Assembly (NCBI GenBank): GCA_003427395.1 | Contig: BFEA01000002.1 | Location: 9,527,766 to 9,551,862, forward strand | Direction of reading: 5' to 3' | Length of the DNA stretch: 24,097 nt | Origin: Chara braunii | Lineage: Eukaryota > Streptophyta > Charophyceae > Charales > Characeae | Shown here: one piece after another, positions 9,531 to 17,440 of the stretch | Numbering within the stretch: position 1 is the stretch's first letter | Layout of the letters: the number at the start of each line of letters is the position of its first letter | Notes under the pieces: model-generated | The model's database searches: none | What the model was told of the DNA's origin: nothing | Seen by the model: the letters and a program-made list of their open reading frames with translations, nothing else | Program-made: the position numbers and the translations under genes

Positions 9531-9841
9531 TCTCGCGTTCGGTAAATCCCCCCACCGAGATTCTATAGGAAGGCCCCTCGAGCCCTCGGTTGCCCATCTC
9601 TTACTAGCATTCTCATTTCCACACCAGATCTCGGACCTAGCAAGCCCTGTCTTTCACTGGTGACGGCCTCCGGGACCCTTTCAACCCATCTCCTTCCCTC
9701 TCTCAAGTCCCTCTTGTCTTGACACTCCTCTTCTTCTCCCCTAAGTGGTCGATACCCTTGTCTATCCCTAGGGAATTCCCGTGTTCCCTCTAGCCTTGCT
9801 TCCGCATCCATTAGGTCTGCCCACCGGGACTCCACCGGAAC
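9303..9841 (-). repeat. ~270-bp tandem duplication in gag N-terminus
   Basis: Unit 1 starts at 9841 with VPVESRWADL, and unit 2 starts at 9572 with LPIESRWGDL, 269 bp later. Both continue with EFPRDRQGYRP or GFPRDGRGYRP and an Arg/Glu-rich stretch. The end of unit 2 is an estimate. Confidence 0.65.
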
Positions 9842-10120
9842 GCCTCTCGCGGCTTCAGCTACCCCCTCGTTTACCGTCACCCGTGGCCCCACATCCCTGT
9901 GCACTCGCACCTCTGCGCCATCCCTTTGCCCCTCTGCGGCTTGTCTCTCTCCCGGAGCCATTTCCGGGACCCCTTCGGCCCTATCAAGCGTCTCTTTCCC
10001 CTCAGTTATTTCTTCCACTACCTTGCTTAGACTGGCCCCCAATTCGGGGCTCTTCACTGTCCCCCTTCATTCAGTGGCTTCCGGCGGACCAGGGAGACCA
10101 GCCCCCGCTTCACTCTCCAT
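9563..10120 (-). pseudogene. gag: gag N-terminal region, interrupted
   Basis: An ATG at 10120 opens a frame that hits TGA at 10069-10067 after 17 codons, then continues open to 9563. The stretch is rich in Glu, Arg and Gly. It carries the first copy of a ~90-residue duplication whose second copy starts in the neighbouring gag frame at 9572; both contain P(V/I)ESRW and FPRD..GYRP. The shared repeat shows that this frame and the frame of 8670-9530 are one protein, split by a -1 frame change somewhere between 9653 and 9563. The start at 10120 is the best available ATG, 89 bp below the end of the preceding accessory ORF. Confidence 0.6.
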
Positions 10121-10208
10121 GCACCCTTATTCGCTACTTCTAGTCGCCTCCCTCGCTACCGTCCGTGTCACTACCCGGCTCGCCCTCCTCACCATTGTCT
10201 CCGTTACT

Positions 10209-10873
10209 TCATGAGCTTTTTTCCTCCTCTGTTCCCTCCTCCTCCTCACTAGAATCCTCGTCTGCACCTTCTCCCTCCGACTCCTTACTGGTTACTGTCC
10301 ACCAAGAATCCCTGAGTTTCTTCTCCTTACTAGCAGCCAATGCAAGATTTGCGACCGCTAGGTCCGAGATGCTTCTAACCCCCTCTTGCGCACATCTCCT
10401 AATCAAATCCCTGTCCACATCTCCCGGCTGCCCGGAGAATAGAGGCTTGATGAACTCCCCAACGCGCGCCCACCACTCGAAATCGGTGTCAAAGCCTCTT
10501 CGTATTCGCTCGTCCTATCCCAAAACCGAGTTTCCACAAGGTGTGTCCTAGACGTCAGTGGCGCTCCTAGACACCTTGAGTCCTCCTCGAACTTTCTCTC
10601 TACTTCCAGCAAAGGCTCCCTCCAAGTCCTCGAGAATCTCACGCCACTCGCGTTTCCAATGCGGACCGAAAAGGTAGCTAGGGTGGTCCAGTTCCTTCTC
10701 TTCCACAAAGCCAGCCTTCGGACTTCCACTAGAAACTCCGTCTCGGCGCGGACTATCCGGTCCTCCCCCAATTCCGGGTTAAGCTCGACACTCCCCTCGA
10801 TCCTAACCTCGCGACCGTCCTCGTAGGTCTCTAATTCCCAACGAATCCTATTGGAGACGAACGTGGCTCTCAT
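10209..10873 (-). pseudogene. Accessory paralog F (fifth copy), frameshifted
   Basis: The product is unknown. The ATG at 10873 begins a frame whose N-terminus matches paralog D: a tryptophan, then EDGREVRI here and EDTGEVIRI in D, at about residues 12-25. The initial frame runs to 10403, but its last ~30 residues (Ser/Gly-rich) look out of frame. The -1 frame, open from 10514 to 10209, carries RGFDTDFEWW and VDRDLIRR, which match LGYAFEGW and TSDLIRVA in the C-terminus of D. So this is a paralog with one frame break at about 10490-10514. It ends in a strongly acidic Ser/Glu tail not seen in the other copies. It is the last accessory ORF before gag. Confidence 0.6.
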
Positions 10874-10951
10874 CCCCTCACCCCGAGAGAATGTCTATTG
10901 TGACCCCGTCGAGGATAGCGATTGTGGCCATCTCTAGCAGCTTGACCCTGG

Positions 10952-11062
10952 CTAAGGACCCGGGCCTAACTCTCCTTCTTTCCAACACAGAGCAAGGATC
11001 CGCTGAACTTCTTCCCTCACTCTATCCAACCCCACAAGCTCCTCAAGGTCCGGCTCGGTCAT
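10952..11062 (-). CDS. Possible small ORF (36 aa) between paralogs D and F
   Basis: The ATG at 11062 lies inside the end of paralog D (20-bp overlap) and the frame ends at TAG 10954-10952. Its EELVGLD...ILALC segment resembles GELAGLDTSDLIRVAIAC at the end of D, so it may be a duplicated remnant of a D-type C-terminus rather than a gene. Coding status is uncertain. Confidence 0.25.
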   Translation of the reverse strand: MTEPDLEELVGLDRVREEVQRILALCWKEGELGPGP

Positions 11063-11801
11063 CCCCTAACCTCCGTCGACGACAGGCAATAGCTACCCGA
11101 ATCAAGTCAGAGGTGTCCAACCCCGCTAGCTCCCCTTCACAAATCTTACCTATGTATCTCCACGATATCTTAGATTCTCTCGCGTGTCGACCCCACCCCT
11201 CAAAAGCGTAACCCAGGTCCTCTAGAGTCGACCAATCGTCTCTACAGGGGTCCCGAAAACACCAAGTTAGCAAGGTGTGTAGGTCTGATCCCGTGAACCT
11301 GAACTGACTTAGGATGGAAACCCTTCTTCCCACCACCTTCTTAACAGCCTCGGAGGGGTAAACCCGTTCAAAAATGAATCGGGGGACCTCCGCAGGCTCG
11401 CTGGAGAGGAACCGCGGTATTTCTTCCCAACCCCCGTAGGTCACTAGATATGCCTCTTCGCACCCTTCGTGAGGTCCCAACCCCTCCACTAACTCCCCTA
11501 GTCGGCCCCTTACGGCTTGAGCGTCCCAGAGAGGGTCCTGCCCAGTCCGTAAGCTACGCGCTATCTCAACAAAGCCTTCCTTCGAGAGGAATATCCTGGC
11601 TTCTCCAACCACGACCTGCCCCTGGCGACTCACCACGAAGCGTACGAACGCCTTCCCTCGTCGGGTCCCCCCCTCCTCTCGTAGGAGAGTCCTAGCTGGC
11701 TCGGCCAGCCGGGCCCTAGGCAGAGTGATTCTAATAACCTCCCCGGTATCCTCTACGGGCTCTATGGTCGCCCAGAGAGTCCTCGGAACCCTCCTTATCA
11801 T
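11043..11801 (-). CDS. Accessory paralog D, uninterrupted, 252 aa
   Basis: The function is not recognised. The ATG at 11801 overlaps the stop of paralog C as ATGA (11801-11798). The blocks shared with its neighbours are block I, ARIFLSKEGFVE (about 68-79); block II, EVPRFIFERVYPS followed by basic residues (138-160); and block III, LHTLLTWCFRD (174-184). A C-terminal block (LGYAFEGW about 196-203, DLIRVAIAC 232-240) is shared with F. There is no signal peptide or membrane segment; the protein is rich in Arg, Glu, Trp and aromatic residues and looks like a soluble globular protein. With B it is one of the two intact members. Its place between the leader and gag implies an element-encoded accessory role. 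Confidence 0.72.
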   Translation of the reverse strand: MIRRVPRTLWATIEPVEDTGEVIRITLPRARLAEPARTLLREEGGTRRGKAFVRFVVSRQGQVVVGEARIFLSKEGFVEIARSLRTGQDPLWDAQAVRGRLGELVEGLGPHEGCEEAYLVTYGGWEEIPRFLSSEPAEVPRFIFERVYPSEAVKKVVGRRVSILSQFRFTGSDLHTLLTWCFRDPCRDDWSTLEDLGYAFEGWGRHARESKISWRYIGKICEGELAGLDTSDLIRVAIACRRRRLGDDRAGP

Positions 11802-12510
11802 CGGCCCTCAAAACCCCTCCGGTTTGCCACCTGCTCCTCTCCGAAGAAGCGAGCGTACGGAACGTCCGCGACGAGGGATCGGAGTCCCTCAAACTCCCTC
11901 AATCTTCCAAATATGGTGGATAACTTACTCCTTGGGGGAATTCCCACGTCCACGCACTGAGTATAAAGCCAAAACAAACCCCTAGCCCGCACCCCGGATT
12001 CTCGAGCAGCCCTAAGCACCGCCACTACTCTCTCTTCCGGGTCCCTTAGGAACGAACTGGCCAAGGACTGGGGCAAGTTAGCGTGAAGGACCCCGGAAGT
12101 GCGAGGGACCTCTCCGGGCTCGACGAAGGAAACTAGGGACCACGACTCGAAAGTCCCCTCCTCGTAATCTGTTAACACCAGGTTGTTTGCCAACAGCCTG
12201 GCGGACTCTCGGTACTCAAAGTGCGTAAGCCGTCCGGTCACTAAACCTCTCCAGACCTCAGTTCACCTCTCTTCGTAAAAAAAAATGGTTGCTCGGATCT
12301 CTAGGAAGCGACCGATGTCGGGTGGGCCTCCTCTCTCCACACCTTCTTTCCAAGTGAGCCTTCATTGGCCCCTTCTCTGATTAATCCCCCCTTCTCAGCA
12401 CTCATCCAATAAGGAGTCACCTGAGGGTCTCCTGGGATCAAGACCTTCTTGGGATCGCCGGCCTCTATCGATTCTACCACCCCTTCTTCACTGAGGACGA
12501 ACTTCACCAT
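11798..12510 (-). pseudogene. Accessory paralog C, broken by a stop and a frame change
   Basis: The N-terminal part starts at ATG 12510, overlapping the end of B by 23 bp, and ends at TAG 12303-12301. It matches the N-termini of A and B: it opens MVKFVLSEEG where A opens MVRIIEGTEEEG, and its VVESI...VLIPG parallels FFESP...RLIPS in B. After the TAG this frame stays open to 12243, and the -1 frame takes over (open from 12262) to 11798. That part contains LTHFEYRESARLL (degenerate block I), EVPRTSG...ANLPQSL...DPEER (block II) and LFWLYTQCVDVGIPPR (block III). A run of nine A (12277-12285) lies just before the frame change. Together the pieces equal the length of a full paralog (about 237 codons). 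The second part taken alone would have to start at GTG. Confidence 0.65.
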
Positions 12511-13174
12511 CGACTTTCGTCGCCCTAAAGACCCACCTGTGATAATCTTCCGGAGAGAGAGTGTAGGTCTTCTCTAAAGAACCCAGTCTACGGAAAATAC
12601 CCCAGAGTTTCCTGCGCGGCGGAATACCTTGATCGATGTAGTGTGTATAAAGTATCCACAGGGACCAGAATGTAAGACCCAAACCCCTACCCCTCTCTAG
12701 AAGACACACTATTTTTTCCTCGTCTGCCCTAGGCAACAGGTAGGATGGCACCCTCAGAGTTAAGGGGTATCTTGATTTTGGGAGTTCACCTTCCTTCGCG
12801 AACCTTTCCCTTTCCACGGACACGAACGCAAATCGCTTTCTAACCCTATTTACCCATTCTCCTCTCACCTCTCTTGCCTTCCGCAATAATTTTTCCAACC
12901 CACCCCCTTGTCCCAGAACTAGGGGTACTACAAGCTTTGCCCAAGCCTTCGGTGCTATGAAAATAATCGCGGTTACTTCAAGGCTTCGTCCAATACCTTG
13001 GCCTTCTAGTTCTTTGGACTTTATCCACACAAATTCCCCACTGACTGTGAACCTCCCTTCTTCTACCCTTTCCCAATCCGACAGTTTCTTGTTGCTAGGG
13101 ATCAGCCTAAGGGTCTCACGGTCTTCTAATGGGGACTCAAAGAAGCATCCATGCTTTCCATCATGGAACACCAT
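12488..13174 (-). CDS. Accessory paralog B, uninterrupted, 228 aa
   Basis: The function is unknown. The ATG at 13174 lies 49 bp inside paralog A, in another frame, and the stop lies 23 bp inside paralog C, so it is locked between overlapping neighbours. Shared blocks are CFFESPLEDRE near residues 10-20 (CFSVPLDHRTE in A), block I IIFIAPKAWAKLV at 70-82, block II LPKSRYPLTLRVPSYLL then DEEK at 131-154, and block III LWILYTHYIDQGIPPRRKL at 172-190 followed by IFRRL. Aromatic and basic residues dominate block III. No transmembrane segment or known catalytic signature is seen. Being intact, it is the best reference copy of the family. Confidence 0.75.
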   Translation of the reverse strand: MVFHDGKHGCFFESPLEDRETLRLIPSNKKLSDWERVEEGRFTVSGEFVWIKSKELEGQGIGRSLEVTAIIFIAPKAWAKLVVPLVLGQGGGLEKLLRKAREVRGEWVNRVRKRFAFVSVERERFAKEGELPKSRYPLTLRVPSYLLPRADEEKIVCLLERGRGLGLTFWSLWILYTHYIDQGIPPRRKLWGIFRRLGSLEKTYTLSPEDYHRWVFRATKVDGEVRPQ

Positions 13175-13923
13175 TCATTTAGAAGGATCCTTTGCGGCAC
13201 TCCGAAGACCCTTTGGTATCCGTAGTCCCTTCCTCCCTCGCGGTCCCGGGTGGACTCCCTAAAGATCCCGGCACGAATCCTACAAGCCCTGATCCCGTAC
13301 GGCACCGGGTTTTCCACGCAATAGGTGTAGTACCAATGGAGTGACCTAACGGAGAGTTGCCACCCCTTTTCCCGCACTATGGACCGTACTATCATGTCGT
13401 ATCGTTCCTCCTCCCCGCTCACCCTTCGTAAAACAAATGATGGGAATATGGCCCTGACGCACCCTGTGGCACGGGGATATTCTTCGTCTCCCGCGCAGGT
13501 CACCCTCACCTCAATGGGTGGGCTATGCCTAAGGGATTCAGCCTCAAAGACCTGTCTCAAAATCGGACCTACCCGTGCCGCCCAATGATCCGCACGGTAC
13601 CACCCCAGGGCCAAATGAGTGACGTACTCGACCCAAGCTTCCTTACTCAAGTAGACTGTTCCTTCCGCACGGATCACTGTTCGCCTGGGTCTCTTCCCGT
13701 TCTGGGGCCTGTTCCGGGACCACCTGTCCCCCTCCCAAGTTCCCACTGCGAAACGAGCCCAGAGAAAAACCCCTCTCTCTAGCTCTACCCCCCTCTAACG
13801 ACCGGCTAGATACCGCTCTGTGCGGTGGTCTAAAGGGACGCTGAAGCACTCTCGGTCTTTGCTTATATCAGCTTTCTCAATCCGAACCCCTTCTTCTTCA
13901 GTACCTTCTATGATTCTAACCAT
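13126..13923 (-). pseudogene. Accessory paralog A, one nonsense codon
   Basis: The reading frame starts at ATG 13923, is stopped by TAG at 13797-13795 (codon 43), and continues open to TAG 13128-13126, about 265 codons in all. Without the upstream part the apparent start would be GTG at 13746. The upstream part is supported because CFSVPLDHRTE there matches CFFESPLEDRE in B. Downstream are block I TVYLSKEAWVEYV, block II EYPRATGCVRAIFPSFVL then EEER, and block III LHWYYTYCVENPVPYG. The start overlaps the end of ORF H (13908) by 16 bp and the stop overlaps the start of B by 49 bp. The function is unknown; the TAG suggests this copy is inactive unless read through. Confidence 0.65.
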
Positions 13924-14264
13924 CCCCTAGGACTATCTCCTCTATGATTTGAACTAGCGCTCTCCAGGAAGGCGTTCGGAATAGTGGGGACTGGCCTACC
14001 CCCTCGCGGATACGTCTGACACCCCAACGAGTAGAAATAGTTAATTTCGTAAGCCCCTAGCAGTTGCTTCTCAAGCTGCGCGTGACCGATCGCCTCCTCC
14101 TAGCTATCCAAATACCCCGCTGCTCTATCTACTCCCTCTTCCACGTACAAGGCTATGTCGAAGTGCCCGGTCCACCAGTAGAAGGTATAGCACCAAACAT
14201 CTACTCCGCCTATGTCACCCACACTAATCCCCGCGGGCTCAAACTCCAAAGGCCTCAAGCTCAT
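13908..14264 (-). pseudogene. Accessory ORF H, paralog of G, interrupted by TAG
   Basis: The ATG at 14264 begins MSLRPLE, parallel to MSLEATPE in G. The core GVDVWCYTFYWWTGHFDIALYV matches SVDVWCYSFRLWTGDFDVGVYV in G. The frame meets TAG at 14102-14100 where G has a Trp codon, then stays open to TAG 13910-13908. Beyond the stop the homology continues: EEAIG, then NYFYSLG.QTYPRGGRP.P.IP.A against KYFYSLG.RTYPRGGRP.P.IP.A in G. It is thus a full-length paralog with one nonsense codon. A Met 17 codons upstream (14315) would overlap G but is not supported by the alignment. Confidence 0.65.
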
Positions 14265-14311
14265 GGATCCGCCGCTCTCACCATATGCTTCACTATCCCT
14301 ACCCGTACTTT

Positions 14312-14620
14312 TCATCCATCCGACCCATCAAGATAAGCGTCTGGAATTACCGGCGCCGGGCGACCACCTCTCGGGTAGGTACGATATCCTAGAGAATAGA
14401 AATACTTGAATCCGTAACTCCTTAACTCCCCCCGCGAACAGCGGGAGTCGCCTATCGCCTCTTCCCACCCTCGAAGGAAGTTCTCCCCTTGATCTTGCCC
14501 CTCCTCTACATAAACACCTACATCAAAGTCCCCAGTCCATAGTCTAAAGGAGTAGCACCACACATCAACACTTCCGTGGGTACACACACTAATCCATTCG
14601 GGAGTGGCTTCTAGGCTCAT
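14312..14620 (-). CDS. Accessory ORF G, 102 aa, unknown
   Basis: The function is not recognised. The ATG is at 14620. It is a small acidic and aromatic protein: a central VDVWCYSFRLWTGDFDVGVY segment (19-38) with alternating hydrophobic and aromatic residues suggestive of beta strands, then VEEGQDQGENFLRGWEEAIG, then a Tyr-rich YGFKYFYSLGYRTYPRGGRP C-terminal segment. There is no cysteine pair pattern or membrane span. It is the first convincing ORF after the leader, and H follows 47 bp downstream as a duplicate. Conservation between G and H in exact segments, with divergence elsewhere, suggests both were selected as protein before decay of H. Confidence 0.65.
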   Translation of the reverse strand: MSLEATPEWISVCTHGSVDVWCYSFRLWTGDFDVGVYVEEGQDQGENFLRGWEEAIGDSRCSRGELRSYGFKYFYSLGYRTYPRGGRPAPVIPDAYLDGSDG

Positions 14621-15211
14621 ACAGTATAATCAAAGAAAACTTCCCTAAATTCTCACTTTCTATTGGCCACTCGAGAGACCACCTCTATCCCGCGAGGAAG
14701 AGAAGCCTGTGAGCTCAGAAGGATCAAATGGACCAGAGAAGGAACGTCGTCTCACTCGGCTACCTTCCTGTCCTCCCCCGCTGAGAGACTCCTCCCCACT
14801 CCCGGCCTAGAGACTAGCCGTGGACACAGGTTATCCACGAGGAAGGGTGGCAACCCCCTCCCTGGAGTCGGACCGAAGTCACACACCCGCACCCTACGTC
14901 CCCCACTGAACTGACCTCTTAGCCTATCCGGTACCACGCCTCTACTCGGCCCACCTCAGGCGTGGAATTACCCGGGTCCCAGGACAAGATCCACCTATGT
15001 ATCGGAAATCTCTAGCCTATCTATTCCCTCTCCTTTCTCCTCATCGTGAACCCTTCGCACTTCGTTCTCTTCTCCCTTTTTCGCCTCCTGCTGCCTCTTT
15101 TCTCTATTGGAATCACTGGAAAATCGGAAAAATCGAAAAAAGGGTGGGAAGAGCGGAGCTTTTAGGAAGAGGCTCTCAGGTGGGGTTGACAAGCATACAT
15201 ACCTTGGGTCT
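14621..15211. other. Leader segment between weak ORF I and ORF G, no supported gene
   Basis: The frames on the element strand here lack ATG starts (apparent starts are GTG or TTG) and show no similarity to the paralog families. No tRNA, hairpin or repeat was recognised. Confidence 0.4.
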
Positions 15212-15553
15212 TCAATACTCGTTATCGTAGTCCCAATAATCCCCCAGTTCTGAGTCCGAGAAATCGGCTAGACACCGGTCCACCAAGGAGCCGGCCTCCG
15301 ATCCCTCGCCCAAGGTCCCCCAAGTATCCCACTCTTCTTGAATGTCCTCACTATGAAGGTCAGGTATCTCCCTCTCTCCCCTTTGCTTCGGTACCCGTAG
15401 CACCACTCTCCTTTCCCCCAAGCCCCAAACCGGTCCCGATTGAGAGTCCCGCTCCCTCGTGGGAGTTGCAACCGTCGTCAGCCCCTGTGGATCGAGAATC
15501 GAAACCCCTAACCCCTCTCTAGACANGCTGGGACAACTACACAGGAAACGCAC
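15212..15553 (-). CDS. Weak ORF I with acidic C-terminus
   Basis: An open frame of about 113 codons without an ATG (15553 is GTG; the frame is open back only a few codons to a TAA). It includes one undetermined base at 15526. The C-terminal half has a protein-like composition rich in Asp, Glu, Trp and Tyr (DLHSEDIQEEWDTW, then a stretch ending WDYDNEY). It lies on the same strand as the accessory ORFs and upstream of them. It may be a decayed accessory gene or chance. No homology to A-H was seen. Confidence 0.25.
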   Translation of the reverse strand: MRFLCSCPSXSREGLGVSILDPQGLTTVATPTRERDSQSGPVWGLGERRVVLRVPKQRGEREIPDLHSEDIQEEWDTWGTLGEGSEAGSLVDRCLADFSDSELGDYWDYDNEY

Positions 15554-16697
15554 GGGTGAACCTTGATTGCCATCCCCTTATCAGGCTGAAAGTCACGTGA
15601 GGGTGACAGGGTGGCAATCGCCAGCGTATGCCAATATGTGAGTGAAGCCCTCTTTCTTGCTGATTTTGCTCATCTCAAAACCTCCTCCCGCACGTAGACC
15701 GCCAACCTCCTCTCTCATACTAATCCCACATTCGCCACATGGAACGCGCACGCCGGATTCTCTAACGATTTACCCATCAGAAAAGCAGTAACGTGACAGG
15801 CCAGAGCACGCATGCAAACTCTTCCCCACTTCTTCTCTCCACACGGCAGCATGAATAAAGCTTTCGCTGATAGTCGAGCATATTGCCGCATTAACCAAAT
15901 TTCCTGAGAAGAAATAGGAGACCATTCTCACTTGACAGCCCACTAGCCTTTTCGTCACGGACTGAAGACTCGTGGCTTGCCCGCCGGTCATGTCTTTCAA
16001 GAACGCTTTCCCTTCTCCCACTGCCTAATCACTTGTGCGTCTCGGTCAATACTCCTTTCCTCCCACACAAACGTGTTACGCATGGGCTGAGTACTCGAAC
16101 CACAACACCATACCCTGTTAGCTCCCAGGCTACCTCCCTGACAAGAGCGTGATAAGCTCGCAAGCCGATCTCGTGCATAGCCCGTTGTGTTGACGTCAAC
16201 TTTCTTCACACATATTGACCCCTCGATCGCCTTTGTCCGTCTCAGCCCCTTTTGCTAACTTCATTCGCCTTCGACTGTGCCACGCGTACGTCTGTAACTG
16301 CTTCGTAGCTCGCACCCCGTTTTCCAGAATGACCACCCTCCGGCCTCTCTCGCTTTCCCCGTCACGCCACCTGTCGCGCCTGAGCTTATTCCACTCTCCT
16401 TACATGTCTCTCAGAACCGCCCGTGTTGACTCTCTCTCTCTCTCTCTGGGACCCAGCCTCACACACGTTTCTTCCCTTTGCTCTATTTCTCTCCGGCCCC
16501 TCGGCCTCAGGGCGTCAACTGCCGTGAATTGGCTTCAGGTCCCTCCTCCACCGGCTTTGCAGCCCGGTGTCAGCCGGACCGTCCGTACTGAACCCCTCCC
16601 CTGTCGTTTCTCACCCCCCCCTCCTCTTGCTTTGAAGGGCCCTCTACTCGCCGTGGGCACCGAACCCAGAGCGTAGTCACATGTCGTGTGCAACTAC
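15554..16697. other. Leader region, no supported gene
   Basis: Short frames exist on both strands, but none has a recognisable motif or similarity to the element's other ORFs. A CT run lies at about 16430-16447. It probably belongs to the long 5' untranslated leader. Confidence 0.4.
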
Positions 16698-17440
16698 AGA
16701 ACTCGACGGAAAGGAAGGACCCTGTACGGGCGTTCGAATGATCTTAAAGAAAACAAGTACCCCGCACTTCGTTACTTATTAAATACGGTCTCATAACTCA
16801 AGAGGAACCAAGAACTCAGAACTTCGAGCCAGGTCGATTGCTAAATGCGGTTTCAGATTTCAGTGAGAAACAAGGACAACAGTTTTAGAACTCAAAGGGA
16901 AAGAAGGACTTCGTCCGAGCGTTCGAACGACCTTAAAGAAACAAGTACTCCGAACTTCGTACTTCGTCACTTATTGAGTACGGTCTCAGCACTCAAGAGG
17001 AACCAAGAACTCAAAACTTCGAGCTAGGTCAATTGCTAAAAGCAGTTTCAGATTTCAGTGAGAAACAAGGATAGCAATTTCATAACTCAAAGGGAAAGAA
17101 GGACTCCGTCCGAATGTTCGAGTGACCTTAAAGAAAACAAGTACTTCGCACTTCGTCACTTCGTCACTTATTGAATACGGTCTCAGAACTCAAAACTTCG
17201 AGTCAGGTCGTTGGCTAAATGCGGTTACAGATTTTGGTGAGAAACAAGGATAACTGTTTCAGAACTTCAAAGGGAAAGAAGGACTCGGTCCCTCACTGAA
17301 TACGGTTTAAGAACTCGAGAGGGAACAAGGGTTCCAAACTTCGAAGTTGGTCACTAACTGAGTGCGGTAACGGAGCTCAAAAGGAAACGAGGACCGCATT
17401 TTCAGAACTCAAAAGTGAAGAAGGACTCGGAACTCATAAC
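16698..17440. repeat. ~190-bp tandem repeat array in 5' leader
   Basis: Units begin with AGAACTC at 16698, 16887, 17082 (ATAACTC), 17261 and 17404, giving periods of 189, 195, 179 and 143 bp. Each has AAAGGGAAAGAAGGACT, a GTTCGAA box, CCTTAAAGAAA, ACTTCGTCACTTATTGA, TACGGTCTCA, AACTTCGAG and GAGAAACAAGGA in order, with internal deletions in later units. The first three units are the best preserved; decayed traces may run to about 17590. Confidence 0.85.

Noticed and set aside
13643-13849. Minus-strand 68-codon frame at the start of paralog A
   Set aside because: It overlaps A in another frame; the homology to paralog B follows the A frame, including upstream of its stop codon.
14752-15192. 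Two short minus-strand frames in the leader (14752-14937, 14995-15192)
   Set aside because: Their apparent starts are GTG and TTG, their composition is biased, and neither resembles the accessory families.
15770-16209. Two minus-strand frames of 83 and 70 codons in the leader
   Set aside because: No motif, no paralog, and sizes expected by chance.
16728-16745. GTTCGAA boxes resembling a tRNA T-loop
   Set aside because: They recur as part of the ~190-bp repeat, and no acceptor stem or anticodon arm could be found around them.
16698-17440. CRISPR-like reading of the repeat array
   Set aside because: Units are about 190 bp, diverged along their whole length, with no short identical repeats or unique spacers, in a eukaryotic transposon.
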